58,443 nucleotides of DNA from Metabacillus fastidiosus NBRC 101226 (GCF_001591625.1 NZ_BCVG01000014.1:1-58443), one strand, 5' to 3'; counted from the stretch's first letter, positions 20,025 through 29,396 are shown. A program made the numbers and translations. The notes: a model not told the origin generated them from the sequence alone.

Positions 20025-21107
20025 ATTTACCATCTTATAAAAAACCAACTATTTAAACTTGATCCTGAACACGCCCATGAGCGTACAATTTCAGCATTAC
20101 AATTAGCTAAAAAGACTGGAACGACAGGACTGCTTCGCCAGATGTACGGATTTAGTGATAAGCGCCTTGAATCGGAAGTTTTAGGAATAAAGTTTCCGAA
20201 TCCGGTCGGTCTCGCAGCAGGCTTTGACAAAAATGCGGAAGTTTACCGTCCTCTTGCAGCACTTGGCTTCGGCTTCATTGAAGTAGGAACAATGACTCCA
20301 GTTGCACAGCCAGGTAACGACAAGCCCCGTTTATTTCGACTTGTTGATGATAAATCTATCATCAACCGCATGGGCTTTAATAACCACGGTGCTCAAACTG
20401 TTGCCGAAAATCTTGCTGATTATGCTAATGCCGGTGTACCGATTGGCGTCAATATTGGGAAGAATAAAACAACTCCAAATGAGAATGCGGCGGATGATTA
20501 CGAGAAGTGCTTAGATATTTTATATCCTTACGGCCACTACTTTGTCATTAATATCAGCTCCCCAAACACACCTAACCTGCGTGATTTACAAGAAACGGAA
20601 AGCTTAGTTCAATTAATAAAGGCTATTCGAAATAAAGCGAAGGATTTAGAGCAAAAAGGCGCAAGCGAAAAACCTATTTTATTGAAAGTTGCGCCGGATA
20701 TGACAGATGAACATATGCGTGATGTCGTTCAAGTAGCGGTGGCGGAAGGAATATCCGGCATTATCGCGACAAATACTACTTTATCGCGGGACGGACTTAT
20801 TTCCCCTGTGCATACTAATGAAGCAGGGGGCTTGAGCGGAAGAATCTTAGCTGCCAGATCGACAGAATGGGTAAGAGAAATCTATCAGGAAGTAGGAAGC
20901 AAGGTACCGATCATAGGTGTTGGCGGAATCTTCAATGGAGACGATGCTTATGCAAAAATCCGTGCCGGTGCCAGTCTTGTACAAGTATATACTGGAATGA
21001 TTTACGAAGGTCCGGGAATTGTAAAAGCAATTAATAAACGTTTAGTTCAATTAATGGAACGAGACGGATTTACGAATATTAGTCAGGTTATTGGAGTAGA
21101 CCGCTAA
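20025..21107 (+). CDS. pyrD: Dihydroorotate dehydrogenase, class 2 (quinone), ATT start
   Basis: Oxidises dihydroorotate to orotate with a membrane quinone in pyrimidine synthesis. Motifs: LAAGFDKNAEVYRPLAALGF, NISSPNTPNLRDLQ (class 2 catalytic serine), LLKVAPDMTDE, GIIATNTT and GVGGIFNGDDAY. The class 2 N-terminal amphipathic segment (YHLIKNQLFKLDPEHAHERT) is encoded upstream of the first ATG (20142), so translation must start earlier. The only codon that fits is ATT at 20025, nine bases after AAAGGAG; there is no in-frame ATG, GTG or TTG between them. Length is then 360 residues. Most Bacillus use PyrD-PyrK (class 1B), so a class 2 enzyme is a less common choice. Confidence 0.9.
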   Translation: MYHLIKNQLFKLDPEHAHERTISALQLAKKTGTTGLLRQMYGFSDKRLESEVLGIKFPNPVGLAAGFDKNAEVYRPLAALGFGFIEVGTMTPVAQPGNDKPRLFRLVDDKSIINRMGFNNHGAQTVAENLADYANAGVPIGVNIGKNKTTPNENAADDYEKCLDILYPYGHYFVINISSPNTPNLRDLQETESLVQLIKAIRNKAKDLEQKGASEKPILLKVAPDMTDEHMRDVVQVAVAEGISGIIATNTTLSRDGLISPVHTNEAGGLSGRILAARSTEWVREIYQEVGSKVPIIGVGGIFNGDDAYAKIRAGASLVQVYTGMIYEGPGIVKAINKRLVQLMERDGFTNISQVIGVDR

Positions 21108-21112
21108 ATAGG

Positions 21113-21146
21113 AAACAGCCACTTTTTAAATGAAAGTGGTTGTTTT
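21113..21146. terminator. Terminator of pyrD (possibly bidirectional)
   Basis: AAACAGCCACTTT / AAAGTGGTTGTTT (with G-U) and T-rich tail. It lies between convergent pyrD and the polysaccharide operon. Confidence 0.8.
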
Positions 21147-21181
21147 CATTTTTATTTATTAAAGTTAATCTTCCACTTTCA

Positions 21182-21943
21182 CTACAAATTAGTATGCTTC
21201 TTCAAAGCACGAAGAGAGTAATTCATAAAATACCAACAGGAAGCAAATATATTCAATTTTTCTATTTTTCTATAAGTATTCCATGTTTTCAAGGCAGATT
21301 TCAGCTTATTGCTTGAAAGGGAATTCTCACATTTTCTATACAATGCCAACTCTTCATTTATGCCGTAAGCTGTTATTCCCTTTGCGAGAATCGAGAGCCA
21401 TAAACCGTAATCTTCAGAGCAATTTCTCGCTGGAAACAGCTGAATATTTCCCGTTTTTCTCTTATCAAGCATTACGGTTAATGTTCCGATAATTGTATTT
21501 TTCAACAGATCTTTATATACGATACTCGGCGGCACATGGATTAAAGTAACTTTCCTTTCTCCTTTTTGATCCATCATTTGATACATCGTATAAGAAAAAG
21601 CAATATCACGCTCCTCCATAAAAGACAGCTGCCGTTCCAATTTATGGGGTAGCCATAAATCGTCACTGTCTAGAAATGCAAGAAAATCTCCTTTCGCCTC
21701 ATTAATAGCAACGTTGCGGGCATTTGCCGGCCCCCCGTTTTGTGGCAGTTCGATTAATTTAATCCTTTTATCATTCTCCATTTCTTTTCTCACTATTTCC
21801 CTTGTATGATCAGAAGAGCAGTCATCAACAATAATCATTTCCCAATTACTGAAAGTTTGAGCCTTTACTGAATCAATCGTTTCACTAATAAATTCAGAAG
21901 CATTATATGCCGGGGTAATAATCGATACTAAGCTTTTAAACAC
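21182..21943 (-). CDS. Glycosyltransferase family 2
   Basis: Inverting GT-A enzyme: VSIITPAYNASEFI, MIIVDDCSSDHT, NGGPANARNVAI and FLDSDDLWLPHKLERQLSF (DxD metal site and LWxPxKLExQ). GTG at 21943 is chosen because GGGGGAG lies five bases before it; the longer frame (to 21973) contains the Shine-Dalgarno. It is the last gene of the Wzx/Wzy-type cluster and ends toward pyrD. Substrate is unknown. Confidence 0.9.
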   Translation of the reverse strand: MFKSLVSIITPAYNASEFISETIDSVKAQTFSNWEMIIVDDCSSDHTREIVRKEMENDKRIKLIELPQNGGPANARNVAINEAKGDFLAFLDSDDLWLPHKLERQLSFMEERDIAFSYTMYQMMDQKGERKVTLIHVPPSIVYKDLLKNTIIGTLTVMLDKRKTGNIQLFPARNCSEDYGLWLSILAKGITAYGINEELALYRKCENSLSSNKLKSALKTWNTYRKIEKLNIFASCWYFMNYSLRALKKHTNL

Positions 21944-21986
21944 AAAGACTCCCCCTTTGGAATAGTTGCTCACAGGAAACGGTCTT

Positions 21987-23039
21987 TCAGAAGCAATTTA
22001 CATATTCCTGCAGCGTCTTATTAACCATTTCTTGCAAAGAAAAATCTCTCTCCACTTTTTGCCGGGCTTCCTCTATCATTTGCCGTTTCTTTTCTTCATC
22101 AGATTTGATCATTAAGATTTTTTCGCAAAAAGCATCTACACAATGATTAGAAATAAGGAATCCTGTTTTATTGTCAATCACTACCTCTCCTATTCCCCCT
22201 CTATCAATGGAAATGATAGGTGTTCCAACAGCCATCCCCTCTAATATCGACATTGGAAATACTTCCCGATGAGATGTGAAGAGTAAAATGTCCATCGCCT
22301 TTATAAACTTCTCAGGATTCTGGACAGCTCCTAATAATTTCACATTACCGGCCATTTTCAGTGCATCAATTTTATTTTGAATATTATTCCGCTCCGGTCC
22401 TTCACCGGCTATATAAAACGATAAATCGGGGACACCTCTTAGTTCATAAGCAATATCAAGGAACAATTCATGATTTTTTTCCTCTGACAATCTCGCCAGT
22501 ATACCTATTTTCGTTATTTCAGCCGTTTCTTTGTTATGAAACGTGAATTGTTGCATATCCACTCCATTGTAAACAGTCATAATTTTGGCAGGATTTACGC
22601 CCAGTGAAACGAGGCTTTCTCTTCCGAAATTACTAACTGCTATTATCCGGTCAACGTGATTATTCAGTAATTTTATAAACAAAGACTCATATTTTTCTTC
22701 CAACATTGTTACATTGTGCTTCGTATAAATAATCTTAAATTCCATGCCCGTAATTTTCTGTAAAAGCACAGAGTACAGCACCATCCTGAGACTGTTTGCG
22801 TGGATTAAGCTAATTTTATTAGCAATTACTACTTTCCTTATTTTGAGCACATTACCCAAATGATTTTTTCTCATCATCGGGATAAATTTATTTTCATTTT
22901 TTATTTTTGAAAATAACTCTCCCGGCCCTGCCGCCGTATAAAATGTCAGATCCGGATGCTGAAGTTCATTTTCCAGTTTACAGAAATAATTTTCCGCTCC
23001 GCCTGTAATCAATTTATCTGTTAGAAGCAGCACATTCAT
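21987..23039 (-). CDS. Glycosyltransferase family 4
   Basis: GT-B fold retaining glycosyltransferase: LITGGAENYFCKLENEL near the N-terminus (acceptor side), then ILARLSEEKNHELFLDIA and SHREVFPMSILEGMAVGTPI with the E-x7-E donor motif. 350 residues. The start codon overlaps the end of the polymerase gene by four bases (ATGA), so translation is coupled. Exopolysaccharide assembly role by context. Confidence 0.92.
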   Translation of the reverse strand: MNVLLLTDKLITGGAENYFCKLENELQHPDLTFYTAAGPGELFSKIKNENKFIPMMRKNHLGNVLKIRKVVIANKISLIHANSLRMVLYSVLLQKITGMEFKIIYTKHNVTMLEEKYESLFIKLLNNHVDRIIAVSNFGRESLVSLGVNPAKIMTVYNGVDMQQFTFHNKETAEITKIGILARLSEEKNHELFLDIAYELRGVPDLSFYIAGEGPERNNIQNKIDALKMAGNVKLLGAVQNPEKFIKAMDILLFTSHREVFPMSILEGMAVGTPIISIDRGGIGEVVIDNKTGFLISNHCVDAFCEKILMIKSDEEKKRQMIEEARQKVERDFSLQEMVNKTLQEYVNCF

Positions 23040-24250
23040 TTATGCACCTTCCCTTCTCTTTTAGGCTGTTTATAAAGGTATGTCGCTAGAACAGCGAGGT
23101 ATAAAAAGAAGATGTCATTAATAATGACTGTGAGCATAGACATTTGCACAATAAATCCGATAAACGTTAAGAGTAAATACTGATGATGTTTATGAATATT
23201 GCTTCGGAGAATTTCAAAAATAACTAAAAAGATAAAAAGACAAAATAAGAAAATCCCCACAAGTCCCGACTCTGATAAAATATCAAGAAACGTATTATGG
23301 ACAGTTAACCGGTCTCCATAATGAAACTCATTATATTCGAAAAAATTAAAAGCACCCATTCCGAGAATAAAATTTGAAGAAAAAGCTTCCCATGAACGTC
23401 CCCATAATTCGAACCGTCCACTCCCACCATCATTTAAAAAGTCATTAGCCCTGGATGATAAAATATGAAAAATATCAAACTTCAGCTTGTTAATAACGAA
23501 ATATCCAATAATAGAAAGCGATCCGATTAATCCTGCCGCAAGCTTCATTTGCCTTATAGGATTATTCATCAGCATGTACATGACGAGAAGGAAAAGAATG
23601 ACGAGTAAGCCTCCTCGGGAAAATGTTAAGAGATTAGTAATAAGGCAAAGTACTAGGCCAATCTGATTTTTCAATGAATGACGATTGCAAAGATAATAAG
23701 CAAAAAAGAGTGTATTATAGAATACATAGAAATTAGGATCTTGCAGCAGTCCGATCAAACGAGGGTAATCCCGATCGATTAATACACCGAATTCGGTTAT
23801 TCTGTCTCCTGTAAACACAAAGCCAAGACTTTTAAGTCCGGTAAAATAAAGAACAATGCTCACTATATTGAAGATAATTCCTGCATTTGAGAGTAGTTTT
23901 TCAATAATCGGAATAGTGGAATGTACTAAAATGGATTTCATTATAAAGTAGCATGTAATGTAGAGAATAATACCGAATATAATCCGGATGCTTGATTGAG
24001 GATATAGTGAAAAAGCACCAGTGTAACTGTACAATAAATAAAATAGGAGCATGACGATTTCAAAGAGTTGCAATTTCGGAAAGCAGAAAGAGTAAATATG
24101 AATAATAAAAAAAGCGAATAATAAAATCATATACGGCTTCAAAGCAAAACCGATATAAATATTATATTTATTGCCCAAAGTTATAAATATAAAGAGGATG
24201 AATAATAGATATTCATATTTTGGTGTTTTAGCAGCGAGACTAGAGTCCAT
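23036..24250 (-). CDS. O-antigen ligase/polymerase-like membrane protein (Wzy)
   Basis: 404 residues with 10 to 12 predicted membrane helices and one larger outside loop (residues ~265-320, with GGSGRFELWGRSWEAFSSN and HYGDRLTVHNTFLDILSESG). The RxxxW and H-N-x-x-L-D pattern is that of Wzy/WaaL family polymerases. It would polymerise lipid-linked repeat units outside the membrane. It overlaps the flippase gene by 11 bases and the GT4 gene by four. Confidence 0.85.
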   Translation of the reverse strand: MDSSLAAKTPKYEYLLFILFIFITLGNKYNIYIGFALKPYMILLFAFFIIHIYSFCFPKLQLFEIVMLLFYLLYSYTGAFSLYPQSSIRIIFGIILYITCYFIMKSILVHSTIPIIEKLLSNAGIIFNIVSIVLYFTGLKSLGFVFTGDRITEFGVLIDRDYPRLIGLLQDPNFYVFYNTLFFAYYLCNRHSLKNQIGLVLCLITNLLTFSRGGLLVILFLLVMYMLMNNPIRQMKLAAGLIGSLSIIGYFVINKLKFDIFHILSSRANDFLNDGGSGRFELWGRSWEAFSSNFILGMGAFNFFEYNEFHYGDRLTVHNTFLDILSESGLVGIFLFCLFIFLVIFEILRSNIHKHHQYLLLTFIGFIVQMSMLTVIINDIFFLYLAVLATYLYKQPKREGKVHK

Positions 24251-25709
24251 CTTCAGCCTCCTTCGCTTTCCTTACTCTCCACTTTTGATAGTATTTGCTT
24301 GATCTTACATAATTTTTTATTTTCCCGCTTACCTCTTTATCAATGATTATGAGTGTGATTAATAAAAGAAAATGTAATGATACGGCAAGGAAAGATAGAG
24401 AATAGAAAAAATAATCGATACATAAAAGGGAGACTGTAAAAAACAGTAGATATGGTCCTGCAGCTTTTTTAAAAATTTTCCATCGGTTCGGGATAAACAT
24501 TATAAATCCAAGGAATGTAATACATTCAATAAAAATCCCGGCATAGGCAGCACCTGTTATCCCAAATCTTGCGCTCATGGTAAAATAAAGAATAATACCG
24601 CTTATAACAGCAATGCACTGAACGACTGTTCGATGCGTTTGCATCGCCCTTGTCGTTAATCCATCAGCGAGTGCGATATTAAATGCCTGAAGAGTGAGCA
24701 AAATCGACAATATTTTTAAAAGCTCTGAAGCTCGTATCCATTCCTCGCCAAATAGTATTGTTATAATCGTTTCTGACATATAATAGAAAGGTATTGTCAT
24801 TGCCATACCGACGAGAGACATAATTTTTATTAAACTGATGTTTAACTGAAGATGGTCTTCTAATTGATTGTTGTTATAATACCGGAACAGTACCGGGCAA
24901 TACGCACCAGCAACGATAAAAGGAATTTGCTGTAATGCCTGGGGTATACGGTATGCTACAGCGAAAAATCCAACCTCTTTAAAAGTCAATGTTTTTTCCA
25001 GTACGAGAGGTCCTAAATGCGGGAGTATAACAAACAGCAAACCGCCGATCGCAAAAGAACTTAACTTTTCCAATAACCCCCGATGAAATCTTCCTTTTAA
25101 TGTAAGACTAATATTCCTTCTTACTAGATAAAGACCGATCAGCCCCGACAGAAAATACGAGAAGCCATATAAAAAGCAAACGACAAAGGGATTTAACGAA
25201 AAGAGCATTCCTGCTAATATATTGAGTACGAGCAGAACGGCGGAAACCATTCTGATCATCCCGCAATACTGCATTTTTTCAATCAGCTGAAAAAAAGTAG
25301 TGCCGATACTTTGCAAAGCGAGTCCAGTAACCATTGGGATACTTAAATAATAAGCGGTTCTCATTAATTCTTGATCATCGGAATGCAGTAAATGAAGAAG
25401 TATAAAACCAAAGAGAAATGTCCCTGTAAGCAATACTGCCCTCACCTTTATGTACGAGGACATAATAATGGAAACATCCGCTTCTCTTTTTGACCCTTCC
25501 CTCAATACAATTTCACTTAATCCAGCATCAGTGAAGTAACCCATAATCATTACCGAAGCGAGTGCTACACTGAACATCCCGTAATGATGCGATTGCAGAT
25601 AATAAGCCAGACATATGAGTGCTGCTGCATTCAATGCACTGGACAGAGCTGTGCTGTAAAATAAATGAACAATATTTTTCGCAATGGAATTCCTGACTGT
25701 TTTTTGCAT
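24240..25709 (-). CDS. Oligosaccharide flippase (Wzx, MATE/MOP family)
   Basis: About 489 residues with 12 to 14 membrane helices in the polysaccharide-transporter pattern: SIAKNIVHLFYSTALSSALN at the start, DAGLSEIVLREGSKRE after helix 2, and FFAVAYRIPQALQQIPFIVAGAYCPV in the middle. It would flip undecaprenyl-linked units. ATG at 25709 is seven bases after AAGGTGG; a TTG two codons upstream is too close. It lies between the kinase-like gene and wzy. Confidence 0.88.
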   Translation of the reverse strand: MQKTVRNSIAKNIVHLFYSTALSSALNAAALICLAYYLQSHHYGMFSVALASVMIMGYFTDAGLSEIVLREGSKREADVSIIMSSYIKVRAVLLTGTFLFGFILLHLLHSDDQELMRTAYYLSIPMVTGLALQSIGTTFFQLIEKMQYCGMIRMVSAVLLVLNILAGMLFSLNPFVVCFLYGFSYFLSGLIGLYLVRRNISLTLKGRFHRGLLEKLSSFAIGGLLFVILPHLGPLVLEKTLTFKEVGFFAVAYRIPQALQQIPFIVAGAYCPVLFRYYNNNQLEDHLQLNISLIKIMSLVGMAMTIPFYYMSETIITILFGEEWIRASELLKILSILLTLQAFNIALADGLTTRAMQTHRTVVQCIAVISGIILYFTMSARFGITGAAYAGIFIECITFLGFIMFIPNRWKIFKKAAGPYLLFFTVSLLCIDYFFYSLSFLAVSLHFLLLITLIIIDKEVSGKIKNYVRSSKYYQKWRVRKAKEAEDGL

Positions 25710-25730
25710 GAACAAGCCACCTTAATCTTC

Positions 25731-26345
25731 TTAACCAGTCTGGTAAATGACTCCTAAAATCCGCTTTTCCGCTCTCTCTAAGAATTGTTTTGTTAGGAGC
25801 GTATCTTCTTTTTTTGTGTCATTCTCCCGCAGTACTAAAATAACGCCATTACACTCGTCTGCGAGAATTTGAGAATGAGAGGCTGAAAGAAATGCAGGAG
25901 CTTCTATAATAATGACATCATATACCCATCCCCATTGGCTCATCGCATGTTTAATTTTGCTTGACTGCCATACTTCGAGCGGATTTACGAAAGGTGATCC
26001 TGCCGGTAAAAGGAATAGTCCCGGTATAAATGTTTCCCTTGCATGCAGTTGAACTTCCTCATTATGAACAATAACGTTCGCAAGCCCGGTTTTATTTTCA
26101 ATATCAAACCATCTGTGCAGTGACGGTCTCCTTAAATTCGCATCCACTAATAGAACCCTTTTTTTCTGTTCAGCGAAAGATATTGCCAATTTCGCTGAAA
26201 TTAAAGACTTCTGTTCCTCAATGTTAGGAGATGTGACCATCAGTAAGGTCGGGTAGTCACTAAGTGTATTTTCAATGTTTGTCCTAATCATTCTAATCTG
26301 TTCCGTACTTACATAATCATCAGTGAGTTTTATTTTCCTAAGCAT
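25731..26345 (-). CDS. CpsD/CapB-like BY-kinase homologue with degenerate Walker A
   Basis: The fold is that of bacterial tyrosine kinases of the Wze/CpsD type: YVSTEQIRMIRTNIE, KKRVLLVDANLRRPSLHRWF (Walker A'), then GLANVI, LFLLPAGSPFVNPLEVW and DVIIIEAPAFL (Walker B). In the position of the P-loop (usually GEGKST) the sequence is SPNIEEQKSLIS: both glycines are gone, Lys-Ser remain. The usual C-terminal tyrosine cluster is reduced to GVIYQTG. It is therefore probably a non-catalytic or altered partner of the Wzz protein encoded upstream. ATG 26345 is preferred over GTG 26384, which overlaps the wzz gene end. Confidence 0.85.
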   Translation of the reverse strand: MLRKIKLTDDYVSTEQIRMIRTNIENTLSDYPTLLMVTSPNIEEQKSLISAKLAISFAEQKKRVLLVDANLRRPSLHRWFDIENKTGLANVIVHNEEVQLHARETFIPGLFLLPAGSPFVNPLEVWQSSKIKHAMSQWGWVYDVIIIEAPAFLSASHSQILADECNGVILVLRENDTKKEDTLLTKQFLERAEKRILGVIYQTG

Positions 26346-26367
26346 CCGCTTTTCTTTCCTTCTATTT

Positions 26368-27093
26368 TTAGGCACCCATTTCACCCCTGTTTTTCTCTCT
26401 AATAACTTCTTTCTCCCATTGGCTGTCTCTTTTCTTTGCTTTTAAGTTAATATAGCCAAGAATCGGCAAACTGAGCATATTGTCCACTTCTTTTGGATTT
26501 TTTATCGAATCATCCAAATGCTCTCTAACCATGGCTAAGCTGATACTTATAAATAAACCAACAGTAAGACCAATTGCCATATTGAGGAGCGGGCTGTCAA
26601 TTCTTTTTGGGGAGACTTCTCCTTCAATATCATTCAATACTTGAATACTTCCTACTTTTAATGATTGGTTTAATTTCTTTACGGATGTAACTGCGATACT
26701 GTGAGCAAGCTCCTTTGTCAAATCAGGATCACTGTCCCGGATGACAATATTAATAATCTGCGAATTATTATTATTTTTAATCGCTATATTTTCCTCCAGC
26801 TTATCCCCCTTTATGTTAAATTCTTTCTTTACTGAGTTAAGAACAATCGGACTCGTTATAAAGTCGATTGAGGATGCGAGAAGCATATTAATTCGCTGTA
26901 CCTCTTCATATCCTCCCTCTTCTTTTTTCGTATTATCAACGAGAATATATTCTGTTGCTTCATAAGTGGGCTTTATAATATATATTGTTGCGAACACTGT
27001 AACAACAAATATGCAAGCAGTCGTCAAAATAATAAGGAGCATTCTCTTTTTCAATATTGAAAGAAACCTTTTTAAATCGATTCGATCTTCCAT
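26368..27093 (-). CDS. Wzz/YveK-type polysaccharide co-polymerase (kinase modulator)
   Basis: Two membrane helices, at residues ~15-40 and ~170-190, frame an outside domain; DLKRFLSILKKRMLLIILTT is the Wzz N-terminal pattern, and VSPKRIDSPLLNMAIGLTVG precedes helix 2 with the conserved Pro. A short cytosolic tail follows (DDSIKNPKEVDNMLSLPILG), which in this family activates the adjacent kinase. 241 residues. GGAGGG is upstream of the ATG. First gene of the cluster; chain-length control is inferred from the family. Confidence 0.88.
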   Translation of the reverse strand: MEDRIDLKRFLSILKKRMLLIILTTACIFVVTVFATIYIIKPTYEATEYILVDNTKKEEGGYEEVQRINMLLASSIDFITSPIVLNSVKKEFNIKGDKLEENIAIKNNNNSQIINIVIRDSDPDLTKELAHSIAVTSVKKLNQSLKVGSIQVLNDIEGEVSPKRIDSPLLNMAIGLTVGLFISISLAMVREHLDDSIKNPKEVDNMLSLPILGYINLKAKKRDSQWEKEVIREKNRGEMGA

Positions 27094-27572
27094 TTAACCC
27101 TCCTATAGCAACTGTTTAGATTTTGTACAGCTGAACAATTGAAAACTACATTTTGACTGCTTATATTTGCTGAACAGCGGAACTGGAAGCCCGTTTATTT
27201 CTCTATCCTTTGATACAATTAAATGCTCCCCTAAAGGTCACCCGTATGAAGACGGATAGGCTGTTTCTCTCCAATATTCTTCTTAATAATGCATAAACTG
27301 ATATATCCATCTGATAATACACTTTATTCGGGTCTTCCCTCCTATTCTTTTATGTAAGGCTTAACTCATGTTTTCATTGTATGTCCACAAGCCTCGAATA
27401 TTCCTTCTCCATACACTGTTTTTTTGCAGAGATTCCTCAAAGAAGACAGCCACTTTTAATTTTTTCGATATATTTCTCGATATATACAATTGTATGTTTA
27501 ATATTAGCCCCTTAAGGTTAATGTATTGATAGAAGAAATTCTCAATGAACAATGGAAAGGGTGGAATATATT
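27094..27572. other. Intergenic region before the polysaccharide cluster
   Basis: No supported gene. A frame at 27361-27552 on the minus strand has no ribosome binding site and low-complexity content. Visible: a small CCGT/ACGG hairpin near 27240-27256 and a tandem TCGATATAT (about 27472-27492) followed by the palindrome ATACAATTGTAT. A clear sigma-A promoter for the wzz operon is not visible. Confidence 0.5.
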
Positions 27573-27887
27573 ATGCATGAAAATCAAGATTTACACCAAA
27601 GTGGACAAGAAGTATCAGAATCGGGTAAATATGTTTGTGCGGCGGGGGAATTAACAGAACTTCAAAAAGGGGACCACTTCCCGGATTGTCCAGAAAGTCA
27701 GGGACTAACTACATGGAGACATGTTGACCATGAGCACCTGACGGGGAATAAAGTAGAAGAAACCGGAAGTTATGTAAATGAAGTCGGTACCCAAGTTAAC
27801 TTAAAAGAAGGAGACATTTTCCCCGAGTCTCCAAAAAATAATAAACCGACTGCTTGGAGACATATCGAAAATAATCAAAGCTCATAA
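27573..27887 (+). CDS. Tandem-repeat small protein (YjzC-like repeats)
   Basis: The 104-residue protein has two related halves: GKYVCAAGELTELQKGDHFP, DCPESQGLTTWRHV and GSYVNEVGTQVNLKEGDIFP, ESPKNNKPTAWRHI. The pattern G-x-Y-V ... G-D-x-F-P ... T-x-W-R-H resembles YjzC-type Bacillus proteins of unknown role. Only the first half keeps two cysteines (VCAAG, DCPES), which could bind metal. ATG at 27573 is eight bases after AAAGGGTGG; the upstream in-frame ATG at 27552 contains that site. A terminator follows. Confidence 0.7.
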   Translation: MHENQDLHQSGQEVSESGKYVCAAGELTELQKGDHFPDCPESQGLTTWRHVDHEHLTGNKVEETGSYVNEVGTQVNLKEGDIFPESPKNNKPTAWRHIENNQSS

Positions 27888-27929
27888 ACATCTATATAAT
27901 AGACATGTTATCGCTTAATACGGGACATT

Positions 27930-27973
27930 GAGAGCCTTGCCACATGAAAATGTGTAGCAAGGCTCTCATTTTT
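27930..27973 (+). terminator. Terminator after the YjzC-like gene
   Basis: GAGAGCCTTGC / GCAAGGCTCTC, 11 bp perfect, with 16-base loop, then ATTTTTC. Confidence 0.85.
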
Positions 27974-28042
27974 CACTATAAACGAAACGTCTTTCTTATA
28001 TCTGAGATCCGTTTCTACATATTCAGAATAAGATTATTAGAT

Positions 28043-29247
28043 TCAATATGTATCTGTTCCCAAAATGTTAGCTATCTCGCTATATCCAAGCCGTTTAGCC
28101 GTTTCAATAGGAGTTTCCCTTAATTTCTCATTATTCGGCCTGCTGTATAATGTCGCTCTGGCATGTAAGTCAGGATCATACTTGATTAATATTTTTACAA
28201 CTTCGATAAAGCCTCTTTCACATGCAAGATGTAATGGCGTTTTTTGTCCAGCCCGATACTATTAATATTCGCTCCTCTTTCCAGAAGCAGCTCTGCCATT
28301 TCCGACTGATTACGGTCGCAGGCAAGAGCAAGCGCACTTCTTTTATAATTTTCCAGTAACTCCATATCAATCCCGTTCTCTATTAGAGCAGTAACCCCTT
28401 CAAGATTATTACTCTCTACCGCGTAGTGCAGGGCTGAATATTTCATACTCGTAACAGCATTTATATTGATTACCCGGTCTAATACATATTCTACTATTTC
28501 CTTATTACCGGATTGACTTATCAAATGAAGCGGAGTTACTTTTCTAGCCATTACTTCATTTACGTCTTCTCCTTTGCTAATCAAATATTTTACTGTTTCA
28601 GCGTCTCCTTTACTGCAGGCGAGAGCAAAAGGGGTATCCCCCTGATATTTAATCTTAAGATCTGCTCCAGCTCCAACTAATAATTTTACAATTTCAGCAT
28701 CCCCATCTAGACAAGCAATATGGAGCGGAGTCTTTCTATTAGGATCTTTTTTATTTAATTTCGACTGTTTAATATTTATTAACTGCTCCTTTATTGCACT
28801 AATATCTTTCTTATAACAGGCATAATTTAAAGTTTTCTTAAATTTCTCTGCTTTGATAGCACTTTGCAGCAGTGATTTATCAAAATCAGAAGCAGGTTCA
28901 ATATTGTAATGAGCATATTCAAGCCAGCGTAAAGCTGAACTACATTCTAATGTAGGATTTAAATCATCATAAAAATCAATTTCATAAGAACTGTCCTTTT
29001 TGACAGCTAAGACAAAAGCTGTCCATTCTGCTTCATCACTGTCACGCACTCCTTGAATGTTATCCATAACTTTGTCAGATGGAAGTTCTAATGAACCAAG
29101 CTCCACAGCTCTAGAAAATTCATAATAAAAATAATCATATGTAGTGACAACACCATTACAAAATGCAAATAACAGCGACTTATCCGCATTTTTCGGTATA
29201 TTTTCCAATATAATCTGAACAAGTGATTGTAAATATCGATTTTCCAC
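28043..29247 (-). pseudogene. Ankyrin-repeat protein gene with a frameshift near the 3' end
   Basis: The N-terminal 130 residues are helical, with DUF4375-like spacing but not assigned. From about residue 160 there are ankyrin repeats (TPLHIACLDGDAEIVKLLVG, TPFALACSKGDAETVKYLI, TPLHLISQSGNKEIVEYVL, SALHYAVESNNLEGVTALIE, SALALACDRNQSEMAELLL). The frame then ends early at 28195. Adding one base in the six-A run (forward T at 28240-28245) restores TPLHLACERGFIEVVKILI, RETPIETAKRLGYSEIANIL and a stop at 28043. So one repeat and the end are lost by a one-base deletion, a read error or phase variation. Ankyrin proteins bind other proteins; the partner is unknown. Confidence 0.8.
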
Positions 29248-29353
29248 GTGCTGTTCCTCCGTCTATATATTTTATGAATACTTCATCTTTATCATATTTT
29301 GACATACAATACAGTTTATCGAATGTGCCAAAATATATAAAAATACAAATAAA

Positions 29354-29376
29354 AGAGGGAACTTAAAATCCCCTCT
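29354..29376 (-). terminator. Terminator of topB
   Basis: AGAGGG / CCCTCT with an 11-base loop, followed on the minus strand by TTTTATTTG. Confidence 0.6.
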
Positions 29377-29396
29377 ACTCTCTTTCATATACTATG

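Noticed and set aside
27361-27552. 63-codon minus-strand frame upstream of wzz
   Set aside because: No RBS, AT-driven composition and no recognisable pattern.
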